Made by a program: the position numbers and the translations under genes. DNA of 64,000 nt from Chromobotia macracanthus (Eukaryota > Chordata > Actinopteri > Cypriniformes > Botiidae): NCBI GenBank assembly GCA_036877525.1, contig JAZGTH010000011.1:5265001-5329000 (forward strand), written 5' to 3'. The notes under the pieces are model-generated. The model had not been told where the DNA came from, ran no database searches, and worked only from the letters and a program-made list of their open reading frames with translations. This document shows, piece by piece, positions 12,637 through 25,190 of this stretch (within the stretch, counting starts at the first letter, position 1; every line of letters starts with the position of its first letter).

Positions 12637-13018
12637 TGGGTGGTGTGGCGTAGTGGTTCAAGTTGTGGTTTGGAAGGAAGAAGTTTGAACCCCAGTAGGG
12701 TTGGCTGTTGATGTTTGATCGTGACTTTGAGCAACACACCAAAACTTACCCACACCTTTGCAAATGAGTGGTTGAAGATCTGGGGTGGTGGCCACAAAGA
12801 ATGTAGGTTTGAACATCAGAAGATGAGATTTATGAGCTACCATCGTGTCCTGCAAATGGCTGATGTTGTTTAGGATGTAGGTTCCAGTCCCATAAGGGAA
12901 AATTCGTCAATTATCACCCCTAAGTAAGGCACTCAACCTCACATTATGCTCCAGGGAGAATGAACCTGTGGTAAAGATAATGCGTAAATCACTTTGGATA
13001 AAAGCATCTGCTGAATGG
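12637..13018 (+). mobile_element. tRNA-derived SINE, near full length
   Basis: The head has an A-box-like TGGCGTAGTGGTTCAAG (12646-12662) and a B-box-like AAGTTTGAACCCC (about 12681-12693). The tail reads ATCACTTTGGATAAAAGCATC..TGAATG (12988-13015), the conserved fish SINE 3' end. The middle contains an AGTAAGGCACTCAACCT segment typical of cyprinid SINEs. It sits just upstream of camk2n1 and limits how far that promoter can extend as unique sequence. Confidence 0.75.
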
Positions 13019-14620
13019 ATTACCCAATCTGAAGAGTTTTGTGTGAGAAATATGTGGCGTTATTGGGTTAGAAGCATTATCTTGATGGCTCTACATCATA
13101 TTGTTACTATTACTAATATAGTCTTTAAATATATAAATAGTCTTTATATATCTTTGTAGATTTTGTTATTCTGTATGGTTTATATCAGAATTACAATACG
13201 TAATTTAGACCCCTGGCTGGACTCCAGAATAAAGCTTCGTGACCCTTATTTGACTGAAATGTGATTGTAAAGAGACACAGATATTTACCACCCTCTTGTG
13301 GTCATAAAAGATACAAATTTTGTACGCAAAGGAATAGTTTAGCCAAAAATGAAAATTAGACCATTACAATCGGATCTTTCCAACGATATACTGGCAGTGA
13401 ATAGTGCCCGAGATTTTGAAGCTTCAGTAAACACATCCATCCATCATAAAAACAATCCATACGACCAACAAAATATACGTTTCTGAAAGAAAACTATTAA
13501 CATTTGAAGTTGTAGGATACTATTTATTGTTAAAGAAAGCTATTCCTTTATTAAAACAAAAACCCTCTGAAATTACCCAAGAACTGATTCACTGCAGAAT
13601 GTCTGATGTTCTCTAATCTTTTGAAGACATAATGTTGATAGCAAACCGTTTATATTAAACCAAAACAGTATTGATAAAGGAAGACCAAAGATTCAGTTTT
13701 AACTGTCCTGCCATTTAGAGATTCCCACTGAACAATTCTTTCTGTCAATTGTTTTCATAATAAATAAATAAAACATAAAAAAGAGAAAAGGAAAAAGCAA
13801 GTGAGAAACAGGTTGGAATCTCCCAAACATATACTGAATCTGTTTTAGGGATAAATCTCACAAAAGCTGTCAAGACATTTCATCATATCAGTATTTCACT
13901 TCCAAATGATATGAAAATAATTATATTCTGCATAACATGAATGAAGCTAAAATAATGAAGGACCAATAAGATTATATTGCACTGTGATATTAGCAAACAT
14001 ATTTTACTGTAATATAGTTACAGACTATTGTATTGCATAAACAGTACTGATAATCTAAAGATAATCACTGTAATGACAATTACACCCACAGAAAATGTCA
14101 ACAGTAACAGGTCCAGATGCCATGATAATGACAATTGTCATGAGAAGAATTGCCATTGGCTTAATTGTCACAATATAAAATCTCAGTGGTCCTAAAACAG
14201 ACTCCAATTCTTTACACAAATTATAATTGCTTTATTTACTCTACCGATTTGATTTGTCATGAAATATGCCAAATTGTATTTAATTCCAGTTCACACAGGC
14301 ACAAATGATGATTACAATTCCCAAATAATAGTAAGAATGATAACAGAAAACAATTCCCTGTTAACCAACTCAGATGTGCTTACCAACTTGTTTTTACTGC
14401 TCAGAAATTAGATACAGATTCCTACATAAGTTTATGTGACACAGCATTAAAATACTGTGCCTTCACACAATAAACTGGCCTTTACAACACATTTTAAAGC
14501 ATACTTCGTTCAAGGGTCCTAGCTGTTATGCAGAGGAACAATTCTGTCTATTTTAGTCCTACATATTAGGTTTGGGCAGGGCTGGATTTATAACCAGGAT
14601 TTATTCTGATAACAGGATTT

Positions 14621-14750
14621 ATTATTCTTTATGGTAGATTAAAGGATGGATATATATGTGTGTGTATGTATGTATGTATATATACATACATATACATACA
14701 TATATACACACACATATATATCCATCCTTTAATCTACCATAAAGAATAAT
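14621..14750. repeat. 130-bp near-perfect palindrome (long hairpin)
   Basis: Arms 14621-14667 and 14704-14750 are perfect reverse complements over 47 bp, including about 30 bp of non-simple sequence. The tip is a TATG/TATA-rich core that also pairs with few mismatches. Beyond the arms, GGATTTATT on the left and AATAATCC on the right still pair after a small indel, so the original palindrome was longer. Confidence 0.9.
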
Positions 14751-15099
14751 CCAATGAACAGCTGACATTATCTACTTAACTTAATTTAATATCAGCATCT
14801 ACTTAAGTAACACAAAAAACAGATAGTCACTATAAACCAGAGACTCGTCACTCAGACACACAGCTGCTTATGTGAGTTGTTTAATACCTTAATGTATGTG
14901 GTACTTGGACATGAGTTGTGACTTATTAGCATAACCTCAAAACAACTACAGTACGTGTTAGCAATGTATGGCTAGCATACGTCTTCCCATTAAACAGGCT
15001 CATTAAAATGTGCGCTAACCTCTCATTTCAATATGTTTAAATGTAAAGATAGCGAAGTCAGGTTTTCAACAGAACAACACAGCGAAAGTAAAGCTACTC

Positions 15100-15242
15100 T
15101 TACACCACCTCCGCTTTAGCTGCGTCGCAATCTAGCGTACTGCAAAAGTCCCTTCATAATAAAAGTCCCACGATTTGACAGCGAGCGGTGTGGTATCGAA
15201 ATCTGTTTCCTGTCGGTTTCCCACTAGCAGAGAAGCAGAGAC

Positions 15243-15277
<35 letters not shown>

Positions 15278-15278
15278 C

Positions 15279-15325
<47 letters not shown>

Positions 15326-15800
15326 CTTTTTCCCACTTAGTAGTTCCTCTTGATTAAAAAGAAAAGCAATTGCGTGATCTGGACAGAAGAGAGCACCATT
15401 GCTCACTTTATGCGGGAACATCCTGACAGCTGGAAATGTTACTGTAAGATACTATCCCTCCTATATAATAAGAAAAGCACACAAGTGTTACATTTACACT
15501 GCTAATATACATTTACTGCTAAGTGGCAAGCTGCAAAATAACAGGACTTATTTGTTGTGGTGGGAAAAGGTCAGCTTTCTTTCTTAATGACCATTTTCCG
15601 TGTTTTAGTTTTCCATGCATAGAAGTAAACCTTTTAATTTTAACTACGCGAGAAACAAGTTTTGTTTTTTAATTTTTCAATTTGGTCAACATGGAAAAAT
15701 CACGCGTGCAACAGACAGAGGAGGCGCGAAAACAGCGTGGTGACGTCACTGCTACTCCGCCCTGACAGGATTCAGGTGAACCAAAGTTTTTATTATCTTG
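15100..15800. promoter_or_regulatory. Orphan CpG-rich, promoter-like patch
   Basis: CpGs are frequent here against a CpG-poor background. A perfect palindromic CRE, TGACGTCA, lies at 15741-15748, with ACGCGTGC and GAGGCGCGAA just before it. A GATTCAG-GTGAAC donor-like site follows at about 15776. The 15-mer found near the pink1 start recurs at 15153-15167 in opposite orientation. No convincing coding exon follows in either direction; a short ORF opened by the ATG at 15691 is 24 codons. Confidence 0.4.
15242..15325. repeat. (AAT)n microsatellite
   Basis: About 84 bp of AAT/ATA repeats with one C interruption near 15279. Confidence 0.95.
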
Positions 15801-16952
15801 TTTTATTTTCTAAACTTGTGTAAAGTTAATTGTGTATTATTCAGTTTGCGGTAAGGTTATCTAACTATTATTATTATCGAAAACGATTTTTTCTGCTATG
15901 ACACTGCAGCGTTTGAAGGTTGTGATGGAAAATACATCGCACCTGACGACGTTTACTGACCATTTTCCATTATGTTAATTATAAAAATGAAAATATATTC
16001 GTCGCTACAACAGCTGTTGTCGTACCATTTTCTTACTACTAAATGGTTTTTGTGTTTGAATTAAGCAGTAGTAGTATTGTTCTTACTACTTTGTTGTAAA
16101 TATCGTCTTCACTTCCTAGCCAAACTCAGTTTTCATACTCGCCTTTGGTCTTTTATTTAATGTTAATTGTGGACTCCGGGTGTGCAGGTTTAGAGATATT
16201 ATTGTTAAGTCGTATATAATGTTAAGTCATTTTATAATGTATTTAGTGGCTTGTTGCCTGTGCAGTCTTTGAATGACTTTTCTTTAAGAAATACGTGGCG
16301 TTAGATTAGGAGTCCTAAACACTTAAATCTGTTCTTCTGTGTTCAATTGACGATGTCAGTATTGAGTCGAGCTATGAGAAGGCATATTATTAATGCACAA
16401 AACAACAGTACATGCCATAAAGGTGAAAATCAAGTTAACAAGGGTGTCATACGATTATATTATATGTTGCAGGCATGTAAATCAATATGACAAGAAACAA
16501 TGATTGCAACATCAATAAGAGCTTTACCTGTTTTTAGCACAGAAGCAAAAGGAGCTGGATGGCATCTCAATTTGCATGATAAATGCACACTTTCCTATCT
16601 GCAGTACCAGCCAACGATTGAGAAAACAGTTTATTGGGGTTATATATTAAATGGCTCATTTATAAGGAACTCTCAGCAGTGTATTATCTTTTGGCCCACA
16701 AATGCTCTTGTTCACATGAATTCATGAGGCAGAATCACAGCAGTCGGCTTTTTGATGAGAAGCCTGTCTGAGAATTAATAAATTATTTACCAGGGAAAAT
16801 TACAGTGATGTCCCACAGGCTCTAAAATGGGCTCTATACAAATCAGTTTTAGCTGTTCAAATTAGAGATGATTCATGAGTGACGGTGAAAAAAGAAATGC
16901 ATGATTATCGACAAGTTATGCGCAATAGAAGTTTGGTATATTGTTGGGCTGC

Positions 16953-17034
16953 TCCAAAATAGCTACTGCTCAAAATGTAATATGTTTCATCCATCCAAAA
17001 TAGCTACTGCTCACAATGTAATATGTTTCATCCA
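16953..17034. repeat. Tandem duplication, unit 41 bp, two copies
   Basis: Units starting TCCAAAATAGCTACTGCTCA at 16953 and 16994 differ by one base (CAAAATG versus CACAATG), indicating a recent duplication. Confidence 0.9.
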
Positions 17035-20000
17035 TTGTGCGAAGGGAAAATGCTAACAGCTAAATGCAGATTCTTCTGTGCTCCGACATGAACATTTTTC
17101 AAAAGTGTATTACATGAATAGAAAATCCATGCTAATTATGGAATAAAACTAGGCTTGGAGCAGTAAAATACAAGTGGGGTGCTATTAGGTGCAGGGTGGT
17201 TGCAACAGTTTGCTAAAAAGCAGATATATCCAATAATTACATGGTTTACAATTCAGGGATGCCAAATGCCCCCCTTTCATCTGAATTCTTCTTTGCAAAG
17301 CTGATTCAATCAATTTTTTTGCTTAAACGCTACACAGAGAATTAAAATCACCTGGAAAAGGTGATGTTAAATACTGAAACAAGGTTTAATGCATTTAAAA
17401 CAAGTTCTGTTTAAAACATCATGAATATAAAGTATTACAACATTAAGGCAGCTATAGACGGTTAAATTTAGTATGTAGATGATGATGACACACTTTGTGG
17501 GTACATTGTGAACACTGAAAATTGTATTAATGTAAGCTTTACCTAACCTTTCTCTTAAAGATCTTAAGAAGTTAACAAAAAAACTAGATAACACACTTAA
17601 GACTTTGCAGTTGCCTGCAAACAAAGTTTAAATGTGGTATGTAAATTAAATGGTTTGGTTTGGGTTGAATTCGGGTTGAATATTTAATAAGTTTAATGTT
17701 AATGTTTAGGGGTTCAAAACAAATGCATAAAATACTTGAGGAATATGAGTACAGTGCTGCCCTGCAAGAATTGCCATTTGAGACTGGTACTGTAATACAA
17801 AGTATAGGATAAGTGTGTCAGGTCATTCAGAGAACTTTTTAAGTTTTTTAAATAACATCTCAAAGCACGAGTTACACCATCAGTTAATCAAGATGGGTTG
17901 TTCACCTGGCATAAAGAGATGTGAATTTCAGCAGTGCCTGACTAATGCAATGAGGGAAATGACCTTTCATACAGCTTTCTACATCAATGGCTGACTCACC
18001 AGAGGACAGCTCCAACCCCAGGGCTTTAATGTTGACATTATTCATCTTGTTGAGGGAGTTAGGCAGACAGTGTTGTGTAGCATTTTGTTCTTTAGCCCTG
18101 AAGAAATGAAGACAAGGAACTTTCCTGTGCCCACTTGAGCATGGGTTAAGACAGATGGGTACATGAGAAACAAACAGGAAGGACTGGGTACCAGATGTGT
18201 CTGTATTTGTTTTGAAGAGCGCATTGTTGAAGGTGTGCCGAGATGCAGATGGACTGCCCACATAAATGCAGGCACGTGCATAAACACAGTTTTGCTTGAA
18301 ACTAAAATCCTGTTTCCAGATGGCTGTGTAAATGAAGGCGTGTAAACGGGAGGTTTGGCCAGGCTTGTTTGTTTGTAATTTTGAGACCTCTGAAATGTTT
18401 TCCATCCCTGTTCCTGTCCACCGTGACCTTGTTTGAACTCTCTCCATTTAGTTTGAATGGGTTCATTATTCTTATGGGCTTAATGAGGAAATAGCTGAGG
18501 CCTCGGTGTTTAGGAGTAATAGACTGACAGAAAAGTTGTTTTATCATTTTGATTACGATTCTCATGACTCCACATTCCACTGACAGAATCGAACATAAGA
18601 GCAATTTGCACGGTTTATGGAACGTGACGACTTTAACTTGCGGTATTGTTGCGTTTGCTGTGTGTGAATACGCTGTAGAGCTGGCAGTGATACCCCTGCT
18701 GCTTCAGTAAGAGGGATGCTAATGAGCAGCAACATGAGCTGATTACTCTCAAAAATTGTGTTCCATGTTGCATGTAAGTAATAGCAAATTAAACTAATGA
18801 AATGAGCTAAATAAGATGGCATTTATTTATCCATGAAATTTTTGAAATGTGTTAACAACGAATATATCTGAGTGTGATTGGTGGACAGACTTTCTGATGA
18901 GCATGTAAAATTCCCTGCATGTTTACTGTTGTCTTGGCTAAGTCTGCAGTTACTATTAGAGCTATGAAATTTTCAGATATGCAGAAACGTCAGGAGTATA
19001 AATGTAATATGTAATATGCTGATGCATAAAAGCGATTAATTTAATCGCTTAATTTAATTGTTAATTTAATGTGATGGCAAAAAAAGTTGTTCTTGGCCAA
19101 AGGCGGTGAAGACATACAATAAATGTCCCTAAATGGTCAAAACTATGTAGAAAGTGAGTAGTAGATGTGATATGATTTGTGAGCCCATTGCTCATTTTTC
19201 CATTACAATTTTGGGGAAAATCTCATCCATTTGCTTGCATTTGTTCACATAAATTCATCACCAGTAGTTAAAACTATGCCATTTATTGGGAGCCATATTG
19301 TAATTGGAGAGATCACCAGACAAATGCACCAGGTAAATAATGAAGCATTTTGGCACTGGCCTGCATCACAGCGATGCAAATCTCTGTTACAAACTTCAGC
19401 AGAGTGCCTTATTTGCATTCGTACCCTTACATAATGAATATGCAAAAAAGGCTGATTCAGACCAAATACATGGACATATTATGTAACTCAGTTCAGATGC
19501 AACTCGGCTTGCATCGCATTTAAAATCTGCATAAAATTACTGCTAATGGAAAGGAAGTTTGGGCAACAAGATAATACCCAATAGTGGGGTTCTCCATTAG
19601 TCCATAGCAACAAACCTTATCAATTTAATTAACAGAATTGCAAAGCATAACTAAAGCTCCATTGTTCACTATCAGCCAGTTCGGATCTATTTTCTCTGAT
19701 ATCTAGTACAGATCAGATTTTGTTGCGTGTGTTGTTACACGGCAAATTAGATATAAGCAATGGTTCCAGACCTGTTAAGTGTTTACATAAGTTTACATGA
19801 GTACAAGGGGGATGAATTTTATTGTTTATTACAGAAATGTTAATTTTACACTCATGCACATGATAAAATGGCTGTTACAGTCATCCTTCTTTGTTGTCAA
19901 ACATCCTGTTTGTTTTAGTCTGATACTGGAAGCAAAACTCCAAAAGAGGGCTGAAGCTGTGCTTCTAAAAAAACCTAAACAGCATTGAGTGGATGTTTAT

Positions 20001-21009
20001 TTGCGTGACTCTCTGACAGTCTAGCAGATTTTGTGCAGTCCTGCACTGCCTTGCGAGGTATTAATGTAAACACAATAGATTGTCTAAAGTGAATGTAAAC
20101 AGAGAGCACAAGTCAAATATGGGCTAAAATATCCAATCTGTGCATTTGGCTGCAGTGTCCAAATGCAGCCTAGGAAGAAACAAAGGCCAATGGTTTGTAA
20201 AACGACCACATATCTCATACGCAAATATTCTTATGTAACAAACACTTCTTAGACATGTCATAATAGAACTGTTGTGCATAGAAAAAACAGTGAGAGTACT
20301 GTCTCTTTAAAAGTAATTGATACAATCTTCTGCAGCTTCTTTGTATTTGCTGTGAATATGTGTTTAGCTGTGGGCTGTGTATGGCTCTTGGCACTGGCTC
20401 CAGCTTTTAGCTGAAGAGCGTTCATTGCTATCAGGCAAACTCATTCTTCACACAGAGCTCTCTGCAGACCTTGTGTTCGGCTGTAAATCACACATCTATG
20501 AGATCGACCCTTTTCTTCCTTTTACTGCCTAAACCCTTTGAACATTACTCTGTATTGGACAGGCCAGGGATTATTAAGGAGTGGAGAACCTGATTTGATT
20601 AGCTGGGTGTAGAAAACTATATTGTAACACAGAAAACAAACAGAACTATTGGTGGTTGTCCATGCAAACGTTGCCACCGTGATGCTGAGGTATTGTGGGG
20701 GGTTGGGGGGTTCTCCATTGATGTCTGTTTAAAAGTAAACGTATTCTGAGGTCATTTTTGAATGTTAAATCATTTATAAATCAGATAATCATTCTGTTGT
20801 ATAGTAGATGTTTCATCATTGAATATTTGAGGGCTCTAAACTGGGCAAGAGACTGTTTGTTCCTGTGTTACCATCTGCCAAGCAGCTTTGCAAGACCATA
20901 GTTTTCCTGTTATTTTAGAGTGATCAGTCACATGGCATTTGCCATAACACAAACAATGTGGAACGGGATACATGCAGTATGAGAAGTGGCAATACCAATG
21001 CTTCACTTA

Positions 21010-21190
21010 CACTCTTAAAAATAAATATGGTTCTTAAAGCATTTTTCTTACCTTTTTAATAGATAAAATATTTTTTCCACTTGCACAGAACATTTTGTGT
21101 AACAAAGGTTCTGTGGATTTGTATAGGTTCTTCATGGAACCATAGAGCCCGTCAAAGAACCTTTTAGGAACCTTTGATTTTTTTGGAGTG
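21010..21190. mobile_element. Short inverted-repeat element (AAAGGTTCTT family)
   Basis: Ends are CACTCTTAAAAATAAAT and ATTTTTTTGGAGTG. The interior has repeated GGTTCTT/AAGAACC words, including AAAGGTTCTGTGGATTTGTATAGGTTCTTCATGGAACC. This is the familiar teleost MITE pattern. Confidence 0.65.
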
Positions 21191-24100
21191 TAACAAATAA
21201 AAGTTAAATAAAATTTAAAAAAGTGTATAATACTGGATTGATTTTCACATTGAGGCAGTTGTGTACAGCTGGGTAGAGAGGACATGTGAGGAAATAGTTA
21301 AGATAAATAAATCCTTGCAAGGCAGCCAAAAATTAAGTTGGTTTGCAGACAATTAGAGGTTCTGTGCTCAATATAAAACAGTGCTTCAGACAGCACTGTG
21401 AGCAGCATTTCTCAGCTCCAGGCACAAAGGGAACGAAGCAATAATGCCTGTGTGCGATTTTCCTCCGTCAGTTCCAATGAAGGAGTCTAATGAGCTTGAG
21501 TGAAAAATGTTTCTTCTCATTTCTCAGTGAAATAGATGCTTGTGTTGCACCAGAGGCCCTTGTTAATTGTCGCCAATGTTCCCAGTTCTGTAAAGACATG
21601 AAATAAGATAAAACACACAGTTGCATTTAATCCTGCTGTATAATGAAGAAAACCCTTATACATATTATAAATGTGCTCCTTTGTTTATAATTGGTCTTTT
21701 CTATGTTAACACTATGGAGGCCATATGTCCAGATGTCTCAGAATTGCATAAGCACATTATAAATTACAGTCTAACTGTTTTTTATGTGATAAATCATATG
21801 CGTAAAGTCTTCATTTTAACCAGATTTATTCTTATTATTAAAAGTCACACAGTTAATTAATTCCCTCACCCTTTTTCATATGCAAATGAGGTAACACTCA
21901 GAATGCTTTAATAATGCATTCATTCAGATCGGAAATCTGGTGTCCCATTTTCTGCTACCGAACAGAATGTGCCACCAATGACAGCTTGCTGAACAAAACG
22001 CTCATTCTCTGTCGGTCTGATAGAATGCACTTCTATGGAAACTGGTGTAGACAAGGGGAAAATTATGACCGATATGGAATTTCATGAAAGTATAACCTAA
22101 GGTCAATTGTCCTGCAAACATTTCCCAGTCCTATCCATCAGTTTGGGGTTTATGCGATGCCGACAGTGATGGCAGATGAGTTTTTGTGAACCTTGCATGT
22201 CAATCCTCGTAAAGGCCACGGTATGGTGTCAGACTTGTCCTGCCTGCTCAGAGTTAGTCTTTTGGGTTATCATGGGTATGTTCCTTGAATTAAAGCTCTG
22301 CTTTTTGTCGCCCCCATTAGATGTAACTGCTGCTATTTTTCTACTCTGCAAGATTTGTTCCACTTTTAGTCAAAAATTATAAATGTGGTCACTGACAGAG
22401 ATCTGCCCGGCTGCATCATTGTCCACTCTAGGAAACAAAAAACTTTTACTTTTTTATAGGTTACTTCTCACAAAAAGAGCTGTTTCACCTAATGCACTGA
22501 AGCAGCTAGCTTCCCCCTTAAGCCATTTTTGGAGATGTGGGTGACAGCGTTTTTCACATCTCTCAAATGGTAAAAATAGACTTAAGATGTTTTTTTTTGC
22601 TTGTAGGTCTGAGTTTGACTCTTGTCGAAGGAAGCCGTCTGCTTTAAGGGCTCTCAGGGAACTGGCAAAAGGAAACTTCCTTTAATAGCAAGGGCATATA
22701 AGGACAAAATATGAAAATGCCAACATAAACAACATTTTATCCCCTTATTTAAATAAAAATGGAGGAACAAGGGGTTACAGTAATGGGGTTTGCACATCAG
22801 AAATTGTTAACCAAGGCTCATTTGTAACCTTGAGGTAATGTAAGGTGTTGGTTAGTAATTAATCCTTGGTAATCAGGTTTTAGAAAACTATATTTCTAAG
22901 ACTTAAGATAATATTGTTTTTCATATTTATGAGGTTATAACAAAATAACTAGTTTAGAAGATTGTGGTTTAATGACATTTAACATTTCTGTTTGAACTAT
23001 TGTTTCAATATTTAGTATTTTAGTCTATTGTTTATCATTGCTTCACCAACGGTTGTATAAAAATGGTGTCAGCAACAAAACGGTTAATTTTTAAAAACAA
23101 TTTTTAATGTTCTGGTTCTGTTCTATGACGGACTAACATAAAACTCAACATAGAAATCCCCCATGTGCTGTAGATGTTCTGTAATGACTGATTGGAATAG
23201 GAACCGATCCATCAACCTGAGAAGTAATCTCGGAATGACAGCAGCAGTTCCACTCCTCTGCGCAGTCTATTGGATTGATGGAAATGCTTTTCAATGTAAT
23301 GCATAAACTGCTGACCCTCCCTGCTCGTCCAATACACTTCAGCTTAGTGTTCCTTACAGTCAGAGATTGTTCAGAGGATTGAAAGGTCTCATCAGCTACA
23401 AGCTGTCTTAACATGTAATTGCTATAGCAGTACTGTGATCTGGTATTTTGCATTATATAATTTGTTATGAGTAAATTTACGTATTGTTTAACTATATTGT
23501 AGCGATAGACAAGTTTATTTGGTCATTTCCTTCGGTTGGTTTCCTTCATTGGTTAATAACTAGTCAGATTGACCAGTTGAACTAAGTCATTTCTGAGCTC
23601 TGTTTATCCATTCAGTATCTCAGATGTTTTCTGTTAGAACACAATGGAGTTAAATTGAGGCTTCTAGAAGAAACATCTTCGACAAAGTTGATACCTGAAA
23701 TTTAATAGAGATATCTTCTAGCTTTTAAATATGTTTCTGCATTTACATTAATGTACATTATGTGTAACATACATGCTCAGTTTTGTGTCTCATATCATCT
23801 TGTTTGTAAACGTAATTATTGTGCATTTATTACGACCCCTTAGCTCTGTAGATTTCGGTATTAGAAAAGGAAAAATATGAACTCTACAAAGGAACAGTAA
23901 GATACAGCCCTTATTTTTTGATGTGGATTGTAGTTAAATTATAGCTGATAAGAAAGAACTCTGAGTCATTCTTTTAGAAATTGTGTGCGCATGTACAAAT
24001 GTCAAGCAGCAAATCATGAGTCTCCAGTCTTTACAGGTTCTGCAGCCTACGCACTCACGGCGGGACGTTTAATAATCTCTGAAATAACCACATTAGCATG

Positions 24101-24954
24101 TTTGTTCTAGCACCTTCTTTCTCCTGTGGCGGTGGTTACATAAAATCGTTTTCTGGAGGTTTTCCAGAAGGTGATTTAATTAAATATATTGAGCACGGCC
24201 CCCTGATGTCTTTATCTAGACACCGAACAGGTCAAAGGTTTCCCGTGGGATATTGTGACACATACGTGAATGCTTTTCTTTGCCGCAGGGTGGAATATTC
24301 TAGTGGAATGGGTCAGTGGTCAGCTGTACAGCTTTAAGGTTTGCTGTTGTTTGAGAGAGGTTTGTGAGGAGGGTAAATACAGGTAAAATGGCACACCTAG
24401 GGTTAGTTCACAAATGCTGATGATATATATACATAAATGTTTAAAGAGCCATTTTTGATTTTTTTTTGTTTTCACAACAAAACAAACATAAAATAACATT
24501 CATATTTGATCCGGTTTTAATAAAACTTGAAGAGTGTAGTTTAATTGTTCAACAAAACAATAGAAACATGTTTTCATTGTATTGTATTTTCATGTTTTCA
24601 CTGTGTATTTTTTTCCAAGTTCTTTTAGACTTCAAAACTGCAAATACTGAACGCTTCTGACTTTATTACTGCTTCGATCAAAAATATCAGCTAAATAAAT
24701 GCGAAAACAAACAATTTTGCATTATTCTTTTAACCCTTAATATTTAATCATAACATAGGCAGTTTTTCCTACTTTTAAAAGGGACATAGCCAAAAAATTA
24801 GGAGCCATGTTATACTGTCATCTAGTTTATATGCATGTCAGTATTTATAATTAAATTTTTATGACAGAATTAATTGTGAGACTACATGGAATATTTGTTT
24901 TTGTAAATTAATGTCACATTGTAAAAGACTTGGTGTTGATGTAGAAGGAGTTAA

Positions 24955-25190
24955 ATGAGGAGCAGTGAAGCTTTCAGCCCAGCTCTGATCAGCACTCAGT
25001 GATGTGATGCAGGAGGAGGAGGAGGAAGGAGGAGCGAACAGAAGAACAGACCAGCCGAGGCTTTCTGTTCTCAGTCGCTCGTCAGCGTGTGCCAGAGCTG
25101 TTTCTATTGCTGTGCTTCTCTGAAGAACACAAGTACGCTCTTCTTTGCTGTTTGGGGAGAGCGCTCAATTCTATCCGCTCTGCTTGGACC
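24955..25190 (+). promoter_or_regulatory. fam43b promoter and 5' UTR region
   Basis: This stretch changes from AT-rich intergenic DNA to GC-richer sequence. It contains a GGA/GAG purine run (25012-25035) and several CpGs ahead of the start codon. No clear TATA box is visible. The exact transcription start is unknown. Confidence 0.4.

Larger units (their letters stand above)
13019..24954. other. Gene desert between camk2n1 and fam43b
   Basis: Apart from the SINE, hairpin, microsatellite, promoter-like patch and one MITE listed separately, I see only AT-rich unique sequence. The longest open frame (17902-18447 minus, 181 codons) shows no recognisable domain. No MUL1-like RING coding sequence is seen, although human MUL1 lies between these two genes. 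Confidence 0.6.

Noticed and set aside
17902..18447. 181-codon open frame on the minus strand
   Set aside because: Longest frame in the desert, but the translation has no recognisable domain, no signal peptide and an ordinary random-looking composition; several overlapping frames occur on both strands. Conservation or transcript evidence would be needed to revive it.
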